Source of the DNA: an uncultured Marinicella sp.
GTDB taxonomy: Bacteria > Pseudomonadota > Gammaproteobacteria > Xanthomonadales > Marinicellaceae
Assembly (NCBI GenBank): GCA_947502595.1
Contig: CANNAM010000013.1
Coordinates: 1 to 64,000, forward strand
DNA: 64,000 bases
Direction of reading: 5' to 3'
Each line of letters begins with the position of its first letter. Position 1 is the first letter of the stretch. Below, in pieces: positions 50,838 to 60,787 of the stretch. A program made the translations under genes and the position numbers. Under the pieces are notes generated by a model. It ran no database searches, was not told the origin of the DNA, and worked only from the letters and a program-made list of their open reading frames with translations.

Positions 50838-53393
50838 TTAATTATTTTTTAATATTTTTTCTCGTTGCAATAAAATTCGATCAATTTCTTTTGCTGGTAA
50901 CGGCCGACAAAACAAATAACCTTGGAAATAGTCACAGCCTTTTTGGGTTAAATAAATCCTTTGCTCTTCTGTCTCAACCCCTTCAGCCACAATCTGGTGC
51001 CCCACCCTCTTAGCCATATCTATGGTGGCATCTAATATGGCTTCATCATCAGGACTTAAACCAATATTCTTCACGAAAACTTGATCAATTTTTAAAGTTT
51101 TAGCGGGTATCTTACGCAAATAATCCAAAGTTGAGTGACCAGTTCCAAAATCATCAATCGATAATGTACAGCCTAAATTAACTAACTTTTTAAACATCAA
51201 CAAGGCATCTTTAACACTTTTGAATTTTTCACTTTCTGTGATTTCAAAATCTAAGTGCTTAGAGTAAATACCCGTGCGTTCAATGATGTCACTGATTTTT
51301 TCAGTTAAATCTTTATCATTTAATTGCACAGGAGACAAATTGACTGACATACTCAACGGTAAATTGAATTTTCTTTGCCACTTTTTCAACATGACACATG
51401 ACTTTTCAATGACCAGTAAACCAATCTGATGAATCAAATCTGATTGTTCAGCCAAGGGAATAAATAAACCAGGACTGATTAAACCCAACTCAGGATGCTC
51501 CCACCTGACCAAAGCCTCAAAACCCATAATGTCTTCGGTGTTGGCATTGATTTTAGGCTGGAAATAGACATCAATTTGATTTTGGTCGATGGCATGCTGT
51601 AAGTTTTTGACCATCTCTTCATTTTGTTTGGTATGATCTCCATCCAAGTTATTGTTATACACCGTGTATCGGTTTTTACCATTTAACTTGGCATCATACA
51701 GCGCAATATCAGCATGTTTAATCAACTTGCTGACGGTTTGCCCATGCTCTGGAAAGTAAGAAATACCAAGACTGATAGTTAGATTGATTTCACTGCCATT
51801 ACTTAGTTTGATTGGGTTAGCAACAGATTTAAGTATCGCCGCAGCTATTTGAGTGGTTTTGGCCTGATCAACATTATTATTCAATAACACCAAAAACTCA
51901 TCTCCAGCATAGCGTGCTGCCACACCCGAGCCATTGGTGTGTTTGTTAAGTAGTTTTGCTACACTGATTAGCACGTCATCACCCACATCGTGACCGAGTG
52001 AATCGTTGATGACTTTGAATCGGTCCAGATCTAAAAACATCACAGCCATAAAATCTGGCGATTGTTCAATAGAATGCTCAATGGCTTTGATGATGTAACG
52101 GCGATTCATTAGGTCAGTTAACACATCATATTGACTTTCAGATTCATGCGAGTGCTGTAACACTTTAAAGGCCATCGATTGTTTATAATGCAACGACAAT
52201 TGTTTGAACAAAAGTTTCAGTTGCGCCCAATTAGGTGGCTGCTTTAAGCTACCCGCCACCATGATTGTGTCATTTTCATCATCTACAAAACAGTCACTGA
52301 CTAGAAATGAATTTACAGAGTAGTAACTGAGAAAATCATCCCCAGGTATGTTTTTGTACGCGTCTTTTTCAACCGCAAATAGTTTTTTGGGGTCGATTTT
52401 ACGGACAATAAACTCATGGTTTGCAGTTATAAACTTTTGCGCATAGTTATTCAATGAGCAATCCCAAACAACTTGCTTGTAATGTCCTGTATGGTTTTTT
52501 CGAACCATAAAACAAAAATCAAACTTCGCCCATTGCAACAAAACTTGCATCGCCTGTATATGCTGTTTATTGTCAAAATCTAAAGTAGTAACCAAAGCCA
52601 AATGCTTCAAAAACTGTTGCTGATACAAACGTTCAGTCTGGTCATGCAACTCAGCCAAATAATATCCCGTATCGCCTAAGTATATATAGTTAATGCGCAG
52701 CTCGATGTACCGGAATCCGGTGCCCAGATCTATCGCCAAACTCTCTTTCAACTCGCCTTTTTCGGTCAATTGTGAGATCAATTGTTCAATATCAGTGTCC
52801 TTTCTTAGGTCCACCGCTTTGTACCAAACTTGACCAAGCAAATCAGATTCTTTGACCTTGAAAACCTTACTCAAAGCATCATTAACGTGAATCACTTCAT
52901 GAGAAGTCACGTCTATTAAAACTTTGGGCAAACCGGATAATTGGAATAGGTTCTGGGTAAAATGCTCTAACTCTGCTTTTGAATCAGCACCTTCAACCAC
53001 TGCAGACGTAACAACTGCGCCAGCGACTTTCTTGGCGATCAATTCTTGGTGTGAAACTGGGGAAAATATCAATTCACTTACATGCAAAGCAATCTCTTTG
53101 TATTGTTCGTGACTTAATCCAATCTGCTGAGAAACCAAACCGATTAGCTTCAACTCAGGGTACTTATCTTTGAGGCGAATGATTTGACTGTTGTTTTGCA
53201 CCCACTGCTTAGATATTTCAAACACCAACACTGAAAAATCATCTTCATCGTTGGATAACATCAAATTCATTTGATCAATGTCACTGGCAGTAAATATTTT
53301 ATCAGCATTCAGCTCATCAAAATAATTGAAGAACTGCAAGCGGTCTTTTTTCTCGCTGCAAGCGATTAAGATGGTTTGATTATGGAAGGTCAT
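50838..53393 (-). CDS. Hybrid receiver-like/PAS/GGDEF/EAL cyclic-di-GMP protein
   Basis: About 851 residues from the ATG at 53393 (an upstream start at 53435 lies inside the preceding gene). Order: a receiver-like domain (1-125) whose phospho-acceptor strand reads 'VLVFEIS', so Glu replaces Asp; a PAS domain (about 150-260); a GAF-like region (about 265-410); a GGDEF domain with AGDEF at 496-500; an EAL domain with EAL at 626-628, 'SVNLSPVQL', 'SIDDFGTGHS', 'LKIDQVFV' and 'AEGVET'. The phosphodiesterase looks active; the cyclase motif has Ala for the first Gly and may be active or a GTP sensor. The gene overlaps the unrecognised gene upstream by 14 bases. Confidence 0.85.
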   Translation of the reverse strand: MTFHNQTILIACSEKKDRLQFFNYFDELNADKIFTASDIDQMNLMLSNDEDDFSVLVFEISKQWVQNNSQIIRLKDKYPELKLIGLVSQQIGLSHEQYKEIALHVSELIFSPVSHQELIAKKVAGAVVTSAVVEGADSKAELEHFTQNLFQLSGLPKVLIDVTSHEVIHVNDALSKVFKVKESDLLGQVWYKAVDLRKDTDIEQLISQLTEKGELKESLAIDLGTGFRYIELRINYIYLGDTGYYLAELHDQTERLYQQQFLKHLALVTTLDFDNKQHIQAMQVLLQWAKFDFCFMVRKNHTGHYKQVVWDCSLNNYAQKFITANHEFIVRKIDPKKLFAVEKDAYKNIPGDDFLSYYSVNSFLVSDCFVDDENDTIMVAGSLKQPPNWAQLKLLFKQLSLHYKQSMAFKVLQHSHESESQYDVLTDLMNRRYIIKAIEHSIEQSPDFMAVMFLDLDRFKVINDSLGHDVGDDVLISVAKLLNKHTNGSGVAARYAGDEFLVLLNNNVDQAKTTQIAAAILKSVANPIKLSNGSEINLTISLGISYFPEHGQTVSKLIKHADIALYDAKLNGKNRYTVYNNNLDGDHTKQNEEMVKNLQHAIDQNQIDVYFQPKINANTEDIMGFEALVRWEHPELGLISPGLFIPLAEQSDLIHQIGLLVIEKSCVMLKKWQRKFNLPLSMSVNLSPVQLNDKDLTEKISDIIERTGIYSKHLDFEITESEKFKSVKDALLMFKKLVNLGCTLSIDDFGTGHSTLDYLRKIPAKTLKIDQVFVKNIGLSPDDEAILDATIDMAKRVGHQIVAEGVETEEQRIYLTQKGCDYFQGYLFCRPLPAKEIDRILLQREKILKNN

Positions 53394-53874
53394 TGGCACT
53401 GATCCATTTACCATCACGCAGCACGTAATTACCATCTAACCCCATATTAAATTCAATGTGTTTACCCTTGTCGGAAAAAAACTTATGGGTTTTGTCTTTT
53501 GGCAGGATGAACATGAACTTGACCACTCCACTGAGTTCTGGTGAGTGTTTGGTAAAATACAGCTTGGCATCCAACCAACTGTCTTTGTTGTTGATTGGAA
53601 ATATAAACACTGAAAAATGCTTTCTTTCCAAGGCAAATTTAATGGCCTCCTTAAACTCTTTGGTTTTAGGTGCCGGCGGTTCAGAACTTTTCAAGTTCAT
53701 TAAGCCCTCACCACCGATCCAAAGGTAAGTGGCCCAACCAGTTCTCAGCGACAATGATTTTAGGCTTTGAGACAAGCCTTCATTGGAGTTTTTGTGCACG
53801 TACAATGCCAAATTAGCTGAACGCAGTTCATCCTCAAGGTTGAGTAATTCGTGACTGCTGAGAAATTCACTCAT
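53380..53874 (-). CDS. Unrecognised protein between PilZ and the GGDEF-EAL gene
   Basis: 164 residues, soluble, no signal sequence. It shows an alternating pattern with 'ATYLWIGGEGLMNL', 'HFSVFIFPIN' and 'VVKFMFILPKDK' as likely strands and Lys-rich helices between. No family is recognised. It lies two bases after the PilZ-protein gene and overlaps the GGDEF-EAL gene by 14, so it is firmly within a cyclic-di-GMP gene set and may be an accessory subunit or ligand-binding partner. Confidence 0.6.
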   Translation of the reverse strand: MSEFLSSHELLNLEDELRSANLALYVHKNSNEGLSQSLKSLSLRTGWATYLWIGGEGLMNLKSSEPPAPKTKEFKEAIKFALERKHFSVFIFPINNKDSWLDAKLYFTKHSPELSGVVKFMFILPKDKTHKFFSDKGKHIEFNMGLDGNYVLRDGKWISANDLP

Positions 53875-53876
53875 CT

Positions 53877-54233
53877 TTACATGGTCATGGTCGGAATATC
53901 TTGACCGCTGTAAGGCGCCAAGATGCTGCTGATTTTAGTCTTAACCACTTCCATATCCGCATCATCACTGAACTGTACACCAATGCCTTGAGAACGCCCA
54001 CCCTGTGAACCTTTGGGGGTCAACCAAATAACTTTACCAGTGATTGGCATGCGCTCATCTTGATCTAAGGTTAAAATCATGAAAACATCATCGCCAATCT
54101 TGAAGTTTTTGGTGGTTTTTACAAACAATCCTCCATTGGTGATGAACGGCATATAACATTGATGTAATTCTGCCGCACCTTGAATATTCAAAGACAGAAT
54201 ACCTTTTTTAGCCATACCACCAGCAAATGCCAT
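53877..54233 (-). CDS. pilZ: PilZ-domain protein (type IV pilus type)
   Basis: 118 residues, single PilZ-like domain with 'GGLFVKTTKNFKIGDDVFMILTL' and 'TGKVIWLTPKGSQGGRSQGIGVQF', matching the Pseudomonas/Xanthomonas PilZ needed for type IV pilus biogenesis, which lies downstream of holB as here. The RxxxR and (D/N)xSxxG motifs for cyclic-di-GMP binding are not present, as in true PilZ, which does not bind the nucleotide itself. GAGGAG six bases upstream supports the ATG at 54233. Confidence 0.88.
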   Translation of the reverse strand: MAFAGGMAKKGILSLNIQGAAELHQCYMPFITNGGLFVKTTKNFKIGDDVFMILTLDQDERMPITGKVIWLTPKGSQGGRSQGIGVQFSDDADMEVVKTKISSILAPYSGQDIPTMTM

Positions 54234-54235
54234 AA

Positions 54236-55216
54236 TTAACTCCTCTGATTTAATTCACTTTTGATCTCAAGTAACATCGCCTCTAACAACAATTGGGCTT
54301 TAATTTGAGTCTGTAAGTTTAGCATAAACAGTTGAGTCAATTCAGTAACTTTCATAATAATATGAACCACTTTGGGGCTTTTCTTAATCAATAAATTTAA
54401 AGGGTGATCAGGTAAAACTTCGTGACTTTTCTGACCCAACACAGATTTAGCTAGCTGTAAGTAATAACGTTGTAACAATGGCCAACTTGTTGAATGCATA
54501 TTTTCCAGTAAATATTTAGCAACTTGTGTGACTGGTTTTTGGGCTGTGAATGCTGCATACAATTCATCAATATAACCTTCAAAGTCAAGCAGATGTTTCT
54601 CAGCCAGCAAATTCAAGGCGGTTTTGGGTTGGTAGTCACTTAAAAGCAGAGCGTCTTGCACCGAATGCTCAGCGCTTACCCCACTGTTCTGTTGTAACCA
54701 TGCCGGCAAAGCTGCTTTTTCTGTTTGATTAACAGCGATGTCAATGGCGATACAGCGGCTTCTGATGGTGGGCATCAATTGATGTTTATGGGCTGTAACC
54801 AAAAACAGAATGCCACGACTGGGTGGCTCTTCTAAAACTTTTAACAACGCATTGGCAGCAGCCACATTCATGCAATCAGCCTGGTTAATTACCGCAATTT
54901 TATAATCTGAACAATGTGGTGTTGAAGTAAAAAACTCAGTCAGTTCGCGAATCATTTTTACTTTTATCACATTTTTATCAGGTTCAACAAGCTGCACATC
55001 TGGGTGGTGATTCTGTTTTTGTAAGGTGCAATTCTGACAATTGCCACAATGACCATCGGTCACTTTTCGGCACATCAGATTGGCCACCACCACATTCAGG
55101 AATTCATGCTTACCCATCCCAGCTTGGCCACTGACAATCACAGCTTGAGGCTTATGATCGTTTGCAATGGCTGATTGCCACTGGGTTAAATGCTTATCCA
55201 ACCAAAAACTACTCAT
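54236..55216 (-). CDS. holB: DNA polymerase III delta-prime subunit
   Basis: 326 residues, clamp-loader AAA+ subunit. 'VIVSGQAGMGKHEFL' is the P-loop region, four cysteines ('CRKVTDGHCGNCQNC') form the zinc module, and 'NALLKVLEEPP' is the family hallmark. As in relatives the ATP-binding site is degenerate. It overlaps tmk by four bases. Confidence 0.94.
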   Translation of the reverse strand: MSSFWLDKHLTQWQSAIANDHKPQAVIVSGQAGMGKHEFLNVVVANLMCRKVTDGHCGNCQNCTLQKQNHHPDVQLVEPDKNVIKVKMIRELTEFFTSTPHCSDYKIAVINQADCMNVAAANALLKVLEEPPSRGILFLVTAHKHQLMPTIRSRCIAIDIAVNQTEKAALPAWLQQNSGVSAEHSVQDALLLSDYQPKTALNLLAEKHLLDFEGYIDELYAAFTAQKPVTQVAKYLLENMHSTSWPLLQRYYLQLAKSVLGQKSHEVLPDHPLNLLIKKSPKVVHIIMKVTELTQLFMLNLQTQIKAQLLLEAMLLEIKSELNQRS

Positions 55217-55848
55217 GACAGCAGCAACTCCTTAAAGCCGTCCATTTGAGCAATAATTTGCTGTTTAACCTCAGCTATAGACAGGTTGGCATTAATTGAT
55301 TTGATTCTGTTGGGCTCAGCTTTGGCTCTGAGTTGATAGCCACGACAAATATTTTCAAAAAACGCTGCATCCTCTTGTTCAATGCGGTCTTTTTGCGAAC
55401 GGTCCGCCGCCCTGTTTAAACCCGTCTGGGGGTCAACTTCTAACAACAAAGTTAAATCAGGCTTGGTACCTCCCACCACCAATTCCTCAAGGAATTCAAT
55501 GGTTTTCCAATCAAGCCCCCTACCCAACCCCTGATAGGCATAACTGGCGTCAACAAAGCGATCTGAAACCACCCAAGTACCAGCAGCTAAAGCAGGTCGA
55601 ATAACCTTAACTACATGCTCGTTTCTGGCTGCAAACATCAGTAACAATTCGGTTTTGGCAGCCAAATGATCGCTGTGCAATAACAACGACCTGATTTGTT
55701 CAGCATTGGCTTCGCCACCAGGCTCTCTGGTCACGATATAAGGCACTTGCCAGGCATCAAGTTGAGCGGTGATGGTGCTTAAAGCCGTTGACTTTCCCGC
55801 CCCTTCAGAACCTTCTAAAGTAATAAATTTTGCGTTGATTGACTGCAT
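55213..55848 (-). CDS. tmk: Thymidylate kinase
   Basis: About 211 residues from the ATG at 55848 (MQSINAKFITLEG), four bases after the mltG stop; the longer frame to 55995 runs inside mltG. It phosphorylates dTMP to dTDP. P-loop 'EGSEGAGKST' (12-21), 'TREPGG', the 'DRFVDASYAYQG' motif and a lid containing 'RAADRSQKDRIEQE' are present. Confidence 0.95.
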   Translation of the reverse strand: MQSINAKFITLEGSEGAGKSTALSTITAQLDAWQVPYIVTREPGGEANAEQIRSLLLHSDHLAAKTELLLMFAARNEHVVKVIRPALAAGTWVVSDRFVDASYAYQGLGRGLDWKTIEFLEELVVGGTKPDLTLLLEVDPQTGLNRAADRSQKDRIEQEDAAFFENICRGYQLRAKAEPNRIKSINANLSIAEVKQQIIAQMDGFKELLLS

Positions 55849-55852
55849 TTCT

Positions 55853-56854
55853 TTACAAGCCCTTGAGGTATGCAGCAACTGCTCTTTTATGTTCTTCATA
55901 AGTCTCACTGAAATTATGTCCGCCTTTGTTGTTGGCCACAAAAAATAATTCCTTGCCCTCATTTGGGTGCGCTGCTGCTTCAACCGATGCAGCACTGGCC
56001 ATTGCTATTGGTGTAGGTGGTAGACCCGCACGGGTATAGGTGTTGTAAGGTGTATCGGTTCGCAAATGGGCATGAGTTATGTCACCTGCATAGGCAGCGC
56101 CGACCCCATAAATAACCGTTGGATCAGTTTGTAAGCGCATGCCTTTTTTCAACCTGCGGTTAAAGACCCCTGATATGATGTTGCGCTCTGCTGCTTGTGC
56201 AGTTTCCTTCTCAATGATTGAAGCCAGTGTCAACAGCTCATAAGGCGACTGTATACTCAAATCCGGGTCGCGATTTTCCCAGGCCTGCTCCAGTGCTTTG
56301 TTCAAAGCATGGTGCGCACGTTGCAACAGGTCTATATCGCTGTCACCCTTGGTGTACTGATAAGTTTCTGGCAAAAACTGGCCTTCTAAATTGGGAGCCT
56401 TAAGGTTTAATTTTTCCATCAACTCAGACTCACTGATGTCCAACAACACATGGCCCATAGAACTGGCCAACAATTGCTGTTTCACTTGTTGCCAGGTGTG
56501 TCCTTCAACAATGGTAAAGCCGTAGGTTTTGACATTGTTGTTGTCGATATAGCTGAGTAATTCTTCAGGTGTCATTGCTTCAGCTATTTCAAATTCACCG
56601 ATTTTTATGCTGCTTTCTAATTGCTTCAATCGACCCAGTAATTTCCAATTCAACTCAGTACCCTGACCACCGTTGCGCTGCACCATTTGCACGAATCGAC
56701 TGTAGCTGCTGCCCTTTTTAATATCCAGAACCACTGGTAACTCAACAAAAACAGGGGCACTCAAAAACTGTCTATACTGCTGGTACACATAACCTACAGC
56801 ACCGATTGCCAGTAAAACAATTAACAATAAACTGTAAATTATGAATTTTTTCAT
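55853..56854 (-). CDS. mltG: Endolytic murein transglycosylase MltG
   Basis: 333 residues, inner-membrane anchored by residues 4-26. It cuts nascent glycan strands and helps set their length. The catalytic Glu lies in 'LLTLASIIEKETAQAAER', followed by 'VFNRRLKKGMRLQTDPTVIYG' and 'YNTYTRAGLPPTPIAMAS', the YceG signatures. It overlaps pabC by four bases. Confidence 0.95.
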   Translation of the reverse strand: MKKFIIYSLLLIVLLAIGAVGYVYQQYRQFLSAPVFVELPVVLDIKKGSSYSRFVQMVQRNGGQGTELNWKLLGRLKQLESSIKIGEFEIAEAMTPEELLSYIDNNNVKTYGFTIVEGHTWQQVKQQLLASSMGHVLLDISESELMEKLNLKAPNLEGQFLPETYQYTKGDSDIDLLQRAHHALNKALEQAWENRDPDLSIQSPYELLTLASIIEKETAQAAERNIISGVFNRRLKKGMRLQTDPTVIYGVGAAYAGDITHAHLRTDTPYNTYTRAGLPPTPIAMASAASVEAAAHPNEGKELFFVANNKGGHNFSETYEEHKRAVAAYLKGL

Positions 56855-57681
56855 GCTTTAAATAGGGCCTCCCATTGAGCCAATATCTTATCGTGAATAC
56901 GGTGTGAAGTGCCAAAGGAAATACAATCATTTGTTCCAAGCCTGATGGACTCAACCAATCGGAAGCCACGTACAGAGTTGCCAACCAACAAGCCATCACT
57001 GGCGCTTAAGTCATTCACAGTCAAATGACAAGAGGTCACGGCATGGTTGGCTTTAAGCCATTGCAAAGCCACACCTTCAACTCCAGAGCCGCTTAACTTC
57101 GGCGTCTTCAATTGATTGCCTTGTAGCAACACTATGTTTTGCTGGATGGTCTCAATCAATCGCCCTTGCGCATCCACAAACAACAAGTCGTCTATCCCTT
57201 TTTGTTGATTTAAATCTACAGCCAACATCACCTGCTCCAACCGACTTAAATGTTTAATACCTGCCAGCAGCGGTTGAGTAGCCATGTACTGCTCCGACAA
57301 TGCCAATTTAAGCGCCTCATTACTGGAGGTTACCGTCAATGGCTCAGCGGTTATCAACCAGTCAATCTCAGGTGTCAAAGGGGTGTAAGTTCTGCTTTGC
57401 TGGCCACGGAAAACCATTAGTTTGATAATGGCTGCAGCCATTGCAGACTGGGGTTTTAAATCCAATGCCAGATTTGCAATGCAATGATCAAGGTGGGAAC
57501 GTTCAAAAGCCCGCAACTGTAAACGCGACAAGCTGTCAGATAAACGCGCTAAATGGAACGCTATCAACGGTATTTCAGAACCTGTAAAACGCATGGTTTC
57601 AAACACACCATCACCATAAGCCAAGCCTCGGTTGACCCAAAGTTCTGGATCAGAAGTATCAAAGGAAGCTGCTATGATCAC
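56851..57681 (-). CDS. pabC: Aminodeoxychorismate lyase
   Basis: 276 residues, fold type IV PLP enzyme that converts aminodeoxychorismate to 4-aminobenzoate for folate. 'NRGLAYGDGVFETMR' is the typical N-terminus; the PLP-binding Lys is in 'AGIKHLSRLEQVML'; 'GNSVRGF' is near the C-terminus. The start is a GTG overlapping the pabB stop (GTGA). Confidence 0.93.
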   Translation of the reverse strand: MIIAASFDTSDPELWVNRGLAYGDGVFETMRFTGSEIPLIAFHLARLSDSLSRLQLRAFERSHLDHCIANLALDLKPQSAMAAAIIKLMVFRGQQSRTYTPLTPEIDWLITAEPLTVTSSNEALKLALSEQYMATQPLLAGIKHLSRLEQVMLAVDLNQQKGIDDLLFVDAQGRLIETIQQNIVLLQGNQLKTPKLSGSGVEGVALQWLKANHAVTSCHLTVNDLSASDGLLVGNSVRGFRLVESIRLGTNDCISFGTSHRIHDKILAQWEALFKA

Positions 57682-59018
57682 GCTTCACTTACCTGAGCTT
57701 TTATTGCATCAGCGGGCAACGGATTCTGGCTTAAAGCATTAATCAACCCTTTGGCCTTGTGTTTGGTTTCTTGCAATTCTGCTTGTGGATCAGAATCAAA
57801 GACAATGCCAGCACCTGCATTGAAAGTGATGGCTCCAGCCCGCATGGCAACAGTTCTGATTAATATATTTAAGTCCACTTGCCCATCGTGATTGATATAG
57901 CCCAAACTGCCGGTATAACACCCTCGGTTTTTTTGCTCAATTTCGTGTATCACCTCCATGCACCTGATCTTTGGACATCCGGTGATTGTACCACCAGGGA
58001 ATAAAGCCTTAAGCACCTCAACCACAGACACATCTCCCTGCAAGGTACCTTGGATGTTAGACACAATGTGGTGCACATGTTGATAGCTTTCTATCACCAT
58101 CAGTTCATCAACTTTAACCGAGCCAGTTTGGCAAACTTTGCCCATGTCATTGCGCTCTAAATCGATCAACATAATGTGTTCCGCGCGTTCTTTAGGGGTA
58201 TTTAACAACTCTTTGATCAAAGCGTCATCAGCTGCAGCAGTTGCTCCGCGCGGTCTGGTACCAGCTATGGGCCTGGTCTCCACCATGCCATCACGGATAC
58301 TGAACAAGCGTTCGGGTGAAGAGCTGATCACTGCAAAATCACCCACTTGTAACAACGCTGCAAATGGTGCGGGGTTGGCCGCTCTGAGCCTTGACATCAC
58401 CGCAGCCGGTGTCAACTGCTCATCAATGGTGCAACGGTATTGACGAGACAAATTGGCTTGATAAATATCACCAGCTAAAATCAAAGCCTTGGCTTGAATC
58501 ACCGCTTGTTCAAAAGCCGCACCTGAGTCTTGTTGAATTTGGTTGAGATTGACGGGTTTATCTTGATAATCAGCGCCTGCTGCCAAACCAGCTTCGATGG
58601 CATCAGCAGCAGCTTGGGTTTCAGCGAATAACTGTACTTGACCAGTGACTCGATTACGGACAATAGCACCTTGGCAATAGATTGCAATTGCCAAGGGGTC
58701 TGTCACAGAACCCAGTAAGTGATTGAGCTTAGGCTCCATCAAATAGGCCGACTCATAAGCAAAGTAGACCAACCAACCGAATTGAAAGGGACTTTGTTTT
58801 GCTTGGTGATTTGGCGGCCCGTCAATGGTGGTTAACAACTGCTTGAATTGCTCTTGATCAAAAGCCACCAGCTCCAAACTTGGGGCTGCAAATAAGATGT
58901 CGTAACGGCCAATCTTTTCATTCAGTGACTGGCTTTCCAATAAGGCAGGAAAAAAACCCGGCAAGCTGGCGGTTAAAGCCAAAAAGTCGGGTTTTTCGTT
59001 TAATTCACGCGTGATCAA
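57678..59018 (-). CDS. pabB: Aminodeoxychorismate synthase component I
   Basis: 446 residues, chorismate-using enzyme of the folate pathway, coupled to pabC. 'NLSRQYRC', 'SSSPERLFS', 'DLERNDMGKVC' and 'FPGGTITGCPKIRCMEVI' mark the chorismate-binding domain. The active-site motif is 'ETRPIAGTRPRG', with Ala where E. coli PabB has the reactive Lys of PIKGT and anthranilate synthase has Ala. Context argues for PabB, but the chemistry may follow the TrpE-like route. The start appears to be TTG (59018) with no clear ribosome site. Confidence 0.87.
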   Translation of the reverse strand: MITRELNEKPDFLALTASLPGFFPALLESQSLNEKIGRYDILFAAPSLELVAFDQEQFKQLLTTIDGPPNHQAKQSPFQFGWLVYFAYESAYLMEPKLNHLLGSVTDPLAIAIYCQGAIVRNRVTGQVQLFAETQAAADAIEAGLAAGADYQDKPVNLNQIQQDSGAAFEQAVIQAKALILAGDIYQANLSRQYRCTIDEQLTPAAVMSRLRAANPAPFAALLQVGDFAVISSSPERLFSIRDGMVETRPIAGTRPRGATAAADDALIKELLNTPKERAEHIMLIDLERNDMGKVCQTGSVKVDELMVIESYQHVHHIVSNIQGTLQGDVSVVEVLKALFPGGTITGCPKIRCMEVIHEIEQKNRGCYTGSLGYINHDGQVDLNILIRTVAMRAGAITFNAGAGIVFDSDPQAELQETKHKAKGLINALSQNPLPADAIKAQVSEA

Positions 59019-59043
59019 ATCAATTCATATGCAGCAGACTGCA

Positions 59044-60291
59044 TCACCGCATTTTCAATGAATTGAACACCAATGAGCCATTGGTACCACCAAAGCCAAA
59101 TGAATTTGATACCGCCACGTTTACCACCGCATCTCTGGCAGTGTTGGGCACATAGTCCAAATCACAGCCTTCATCAGGGTCAGATAAATTGATGGTGGGC
59201 GGCAGTATTTGATCATCAATGGCCATCACACTGAAAATCGCCTCAATACCACCAGCAGCGCCCAACAAGTGACCTGTCATGGATTTAGTAGAAGACACCG
59301 CTAAGTTGTGTGCATGGTCACCAAAAGCCACTTTAATCGCATCGCTTTCGCCCCTGTCACCTTGTAATGTTGAGGTGCCATGGGCGTTAACATAATTGAA
59401 TTGATCCGCATTAAAACCTGAGTCGTTGATGGCTTGGGTCATACAACGCGAAGCCCCTTCCCCACCTGGCGAGGGCGCAGTCATGTGATGGGCATCAGAA
59501 CTCATACCAAAACCAGACAGTTCAGCATATATTTTAGCGCCACGCTTAACCGCATGTTCATACTCCTCGATCACCATGATACCAGCACCATCACCCAACA
59601 CAAAACCATCACGGCCTTTGTCCCAAGGCCTGGATGCAGCTGTTGGTTCGTCATTGCGAGAAGACAATGCTTTGGCTTGCGAAAAACCACCAATGGCTAT
59701 CGGCGTTGATGCGTATTCCGTACCACCACATACCATCACATCGGCATCACCATAGACAATAGAACGCATGGCCATGCCAATGCTGTGTGTGGCTGAAGTA
59801 CAGGCTGAAACCATCGCTAAATTAGGTCCTTTCAAACCATATTTAATACTCAAATGTCCGGCTGCCATATTGATGATGGTGCTGGGAATAAAGAACGGCG
59901 AAATGCGTCTTGGGCCTTTTTCAATCCATGTTTCCGTGGTATTTTGGATGCCCAAGATACCGCCAATACCAGCGCCGACATAAACCCCGATGCGTTCGGC
60001 ATTTTGCTCAGTTATTTCCAGCCCAGAATCCATGATGGCATCTTGTCCAGCTGCCATCGCATAGTGAATAAAAGGATCCATTTTTTTTGCGTCCTTGGCA
60101 GACAGGTAATCAGTGACATCAAAATTTTTGATTTCACCAGCTATTTTGGTACCAAACTCCGTGGTATCAAAATGGGTAATGGGTGCAATGCCACTGACTC
60201 CGTTAACGACATTGCCCCAAGCTTGTTTTAATGTGTTGCCCACTGGCGAGACGATGCCCATTCCAGTAACCACTACTCTGCGTTTTGTCAT
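59044..60291 (-). CDS. fabF: 3-oxoacyl-ACP synthase II
   Basis: 415 residues, the housekeeping elongating condensing enzyme. Cys164 in '[13 protein letters not shown]', His in '[11 protein letters not shown]' and His in '[15 protein letters not shown]' are the standard set. It follows acpP by 97 bases in the plsX-fabHDG-acpP-fabF cluster. Confidence 0.96.
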   Translation of the reverse strand: MTKRRVVVTGMGIVSPVGNTLKQAWGNVVNGVSGIAPITHFDTTEFGTKIAGEIKNFDVTDYLSAKDAKKMDPFIHYAMAAGQDAIMDSGLEITEQNAERIGVYVGAGIGGILGIQNTTETWIEKGPRRISPFFIPSTIINMAAGHLSIKYGLKGPNLAMVSACTSATHSIGMAMRSIVYGDADVMVCGGTEYASTPIAIGGFSQAKALSSRNDEPTAASRPWDKGRDGFVLGDGAGIMVIEEYEHAVKRGAKIYAELSGFGMSSDAHHMTAPSPGGEGASRCMTQAINDSGFNADQFNYVNAHGTSTLQGDRGESDAIKVAFGDHAHNLAVSSTKSMTGHLLGAAGGIEAIFSVMAIDDQILPPTINLSDPDEGCDLDYVPNTARDAVVNVAVSNSFGFGGTNGSLVFNSLKMR

Positions 60292-60388
60292 AATTTGTCC
60301 CCGCTTAATAGCTTCAAGTTCAAGCCATATAAACTCAAAAAGCCACGAGGGTATCGCAGCTTTTCTATTAATTCATTGAGCAAAAAGA

Positions 60389-60628
60389 TCAGGCGTTTTC
60401 AGTCACGTAATCAATGGCTTGTTGAACTGTGGTGATTTTTTCTGCATCTTCTTCAGGAATTTCACATTCAAATTCCTCTTCCAGTGCCATAACTAATTCA
60501 ACTGTATCCAATGAATCAGCGCCTAAGTCATCAACGAATGAAGCTGAATTGCTTAATTCTGATACTTCAACATCCAAGTCCAATTGTTCAACAACGATTT
60601 CTTTAACTTTGATTTCTACGTCACTCAT
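60389..60628 (-). CDS. acpP: Acyl carrier protein AcpP
   Basis: 79 residues, strongly acidic, with phosphopantetheine Ser39 in '[21 protein letters not shown]'. It is the main carrier of fatty-acid synthesis, in contrast to the divergent carrier at 18227-18466. The 159 bases upstream may hold an extra promoter, as is common for acpP, but no clear consensus stands out. Confidence 0.97.
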   Translation of the reverse strand: MSDVEIKVKEIVVEQLDLDVEVSELSNSASFVDDLGADSLDTVELVMALEEEFECEIPEEDAEKITTVQQAIDYVTENA

Positions 60629-60787
60629 TATAGTGTTTACCTATGTAAAAAAGCATATTGTATGCAAGGTTTATAAAATATTCCACCCTTAAATTGTGCC
60701 TACCGTGGGTTATTCAAGTGCAGGGTTTTAATTTGTTTCAAACGTCCGTTTAATTACATCCTGTCATTTCATGTCATTCAACAGACA

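Noticed and set aside
55849-55995. Longer thymidylate kinase N-terminus
   Set aside because: It lies wholly within mltG; the 55848 start places the P-loop at the usual position.
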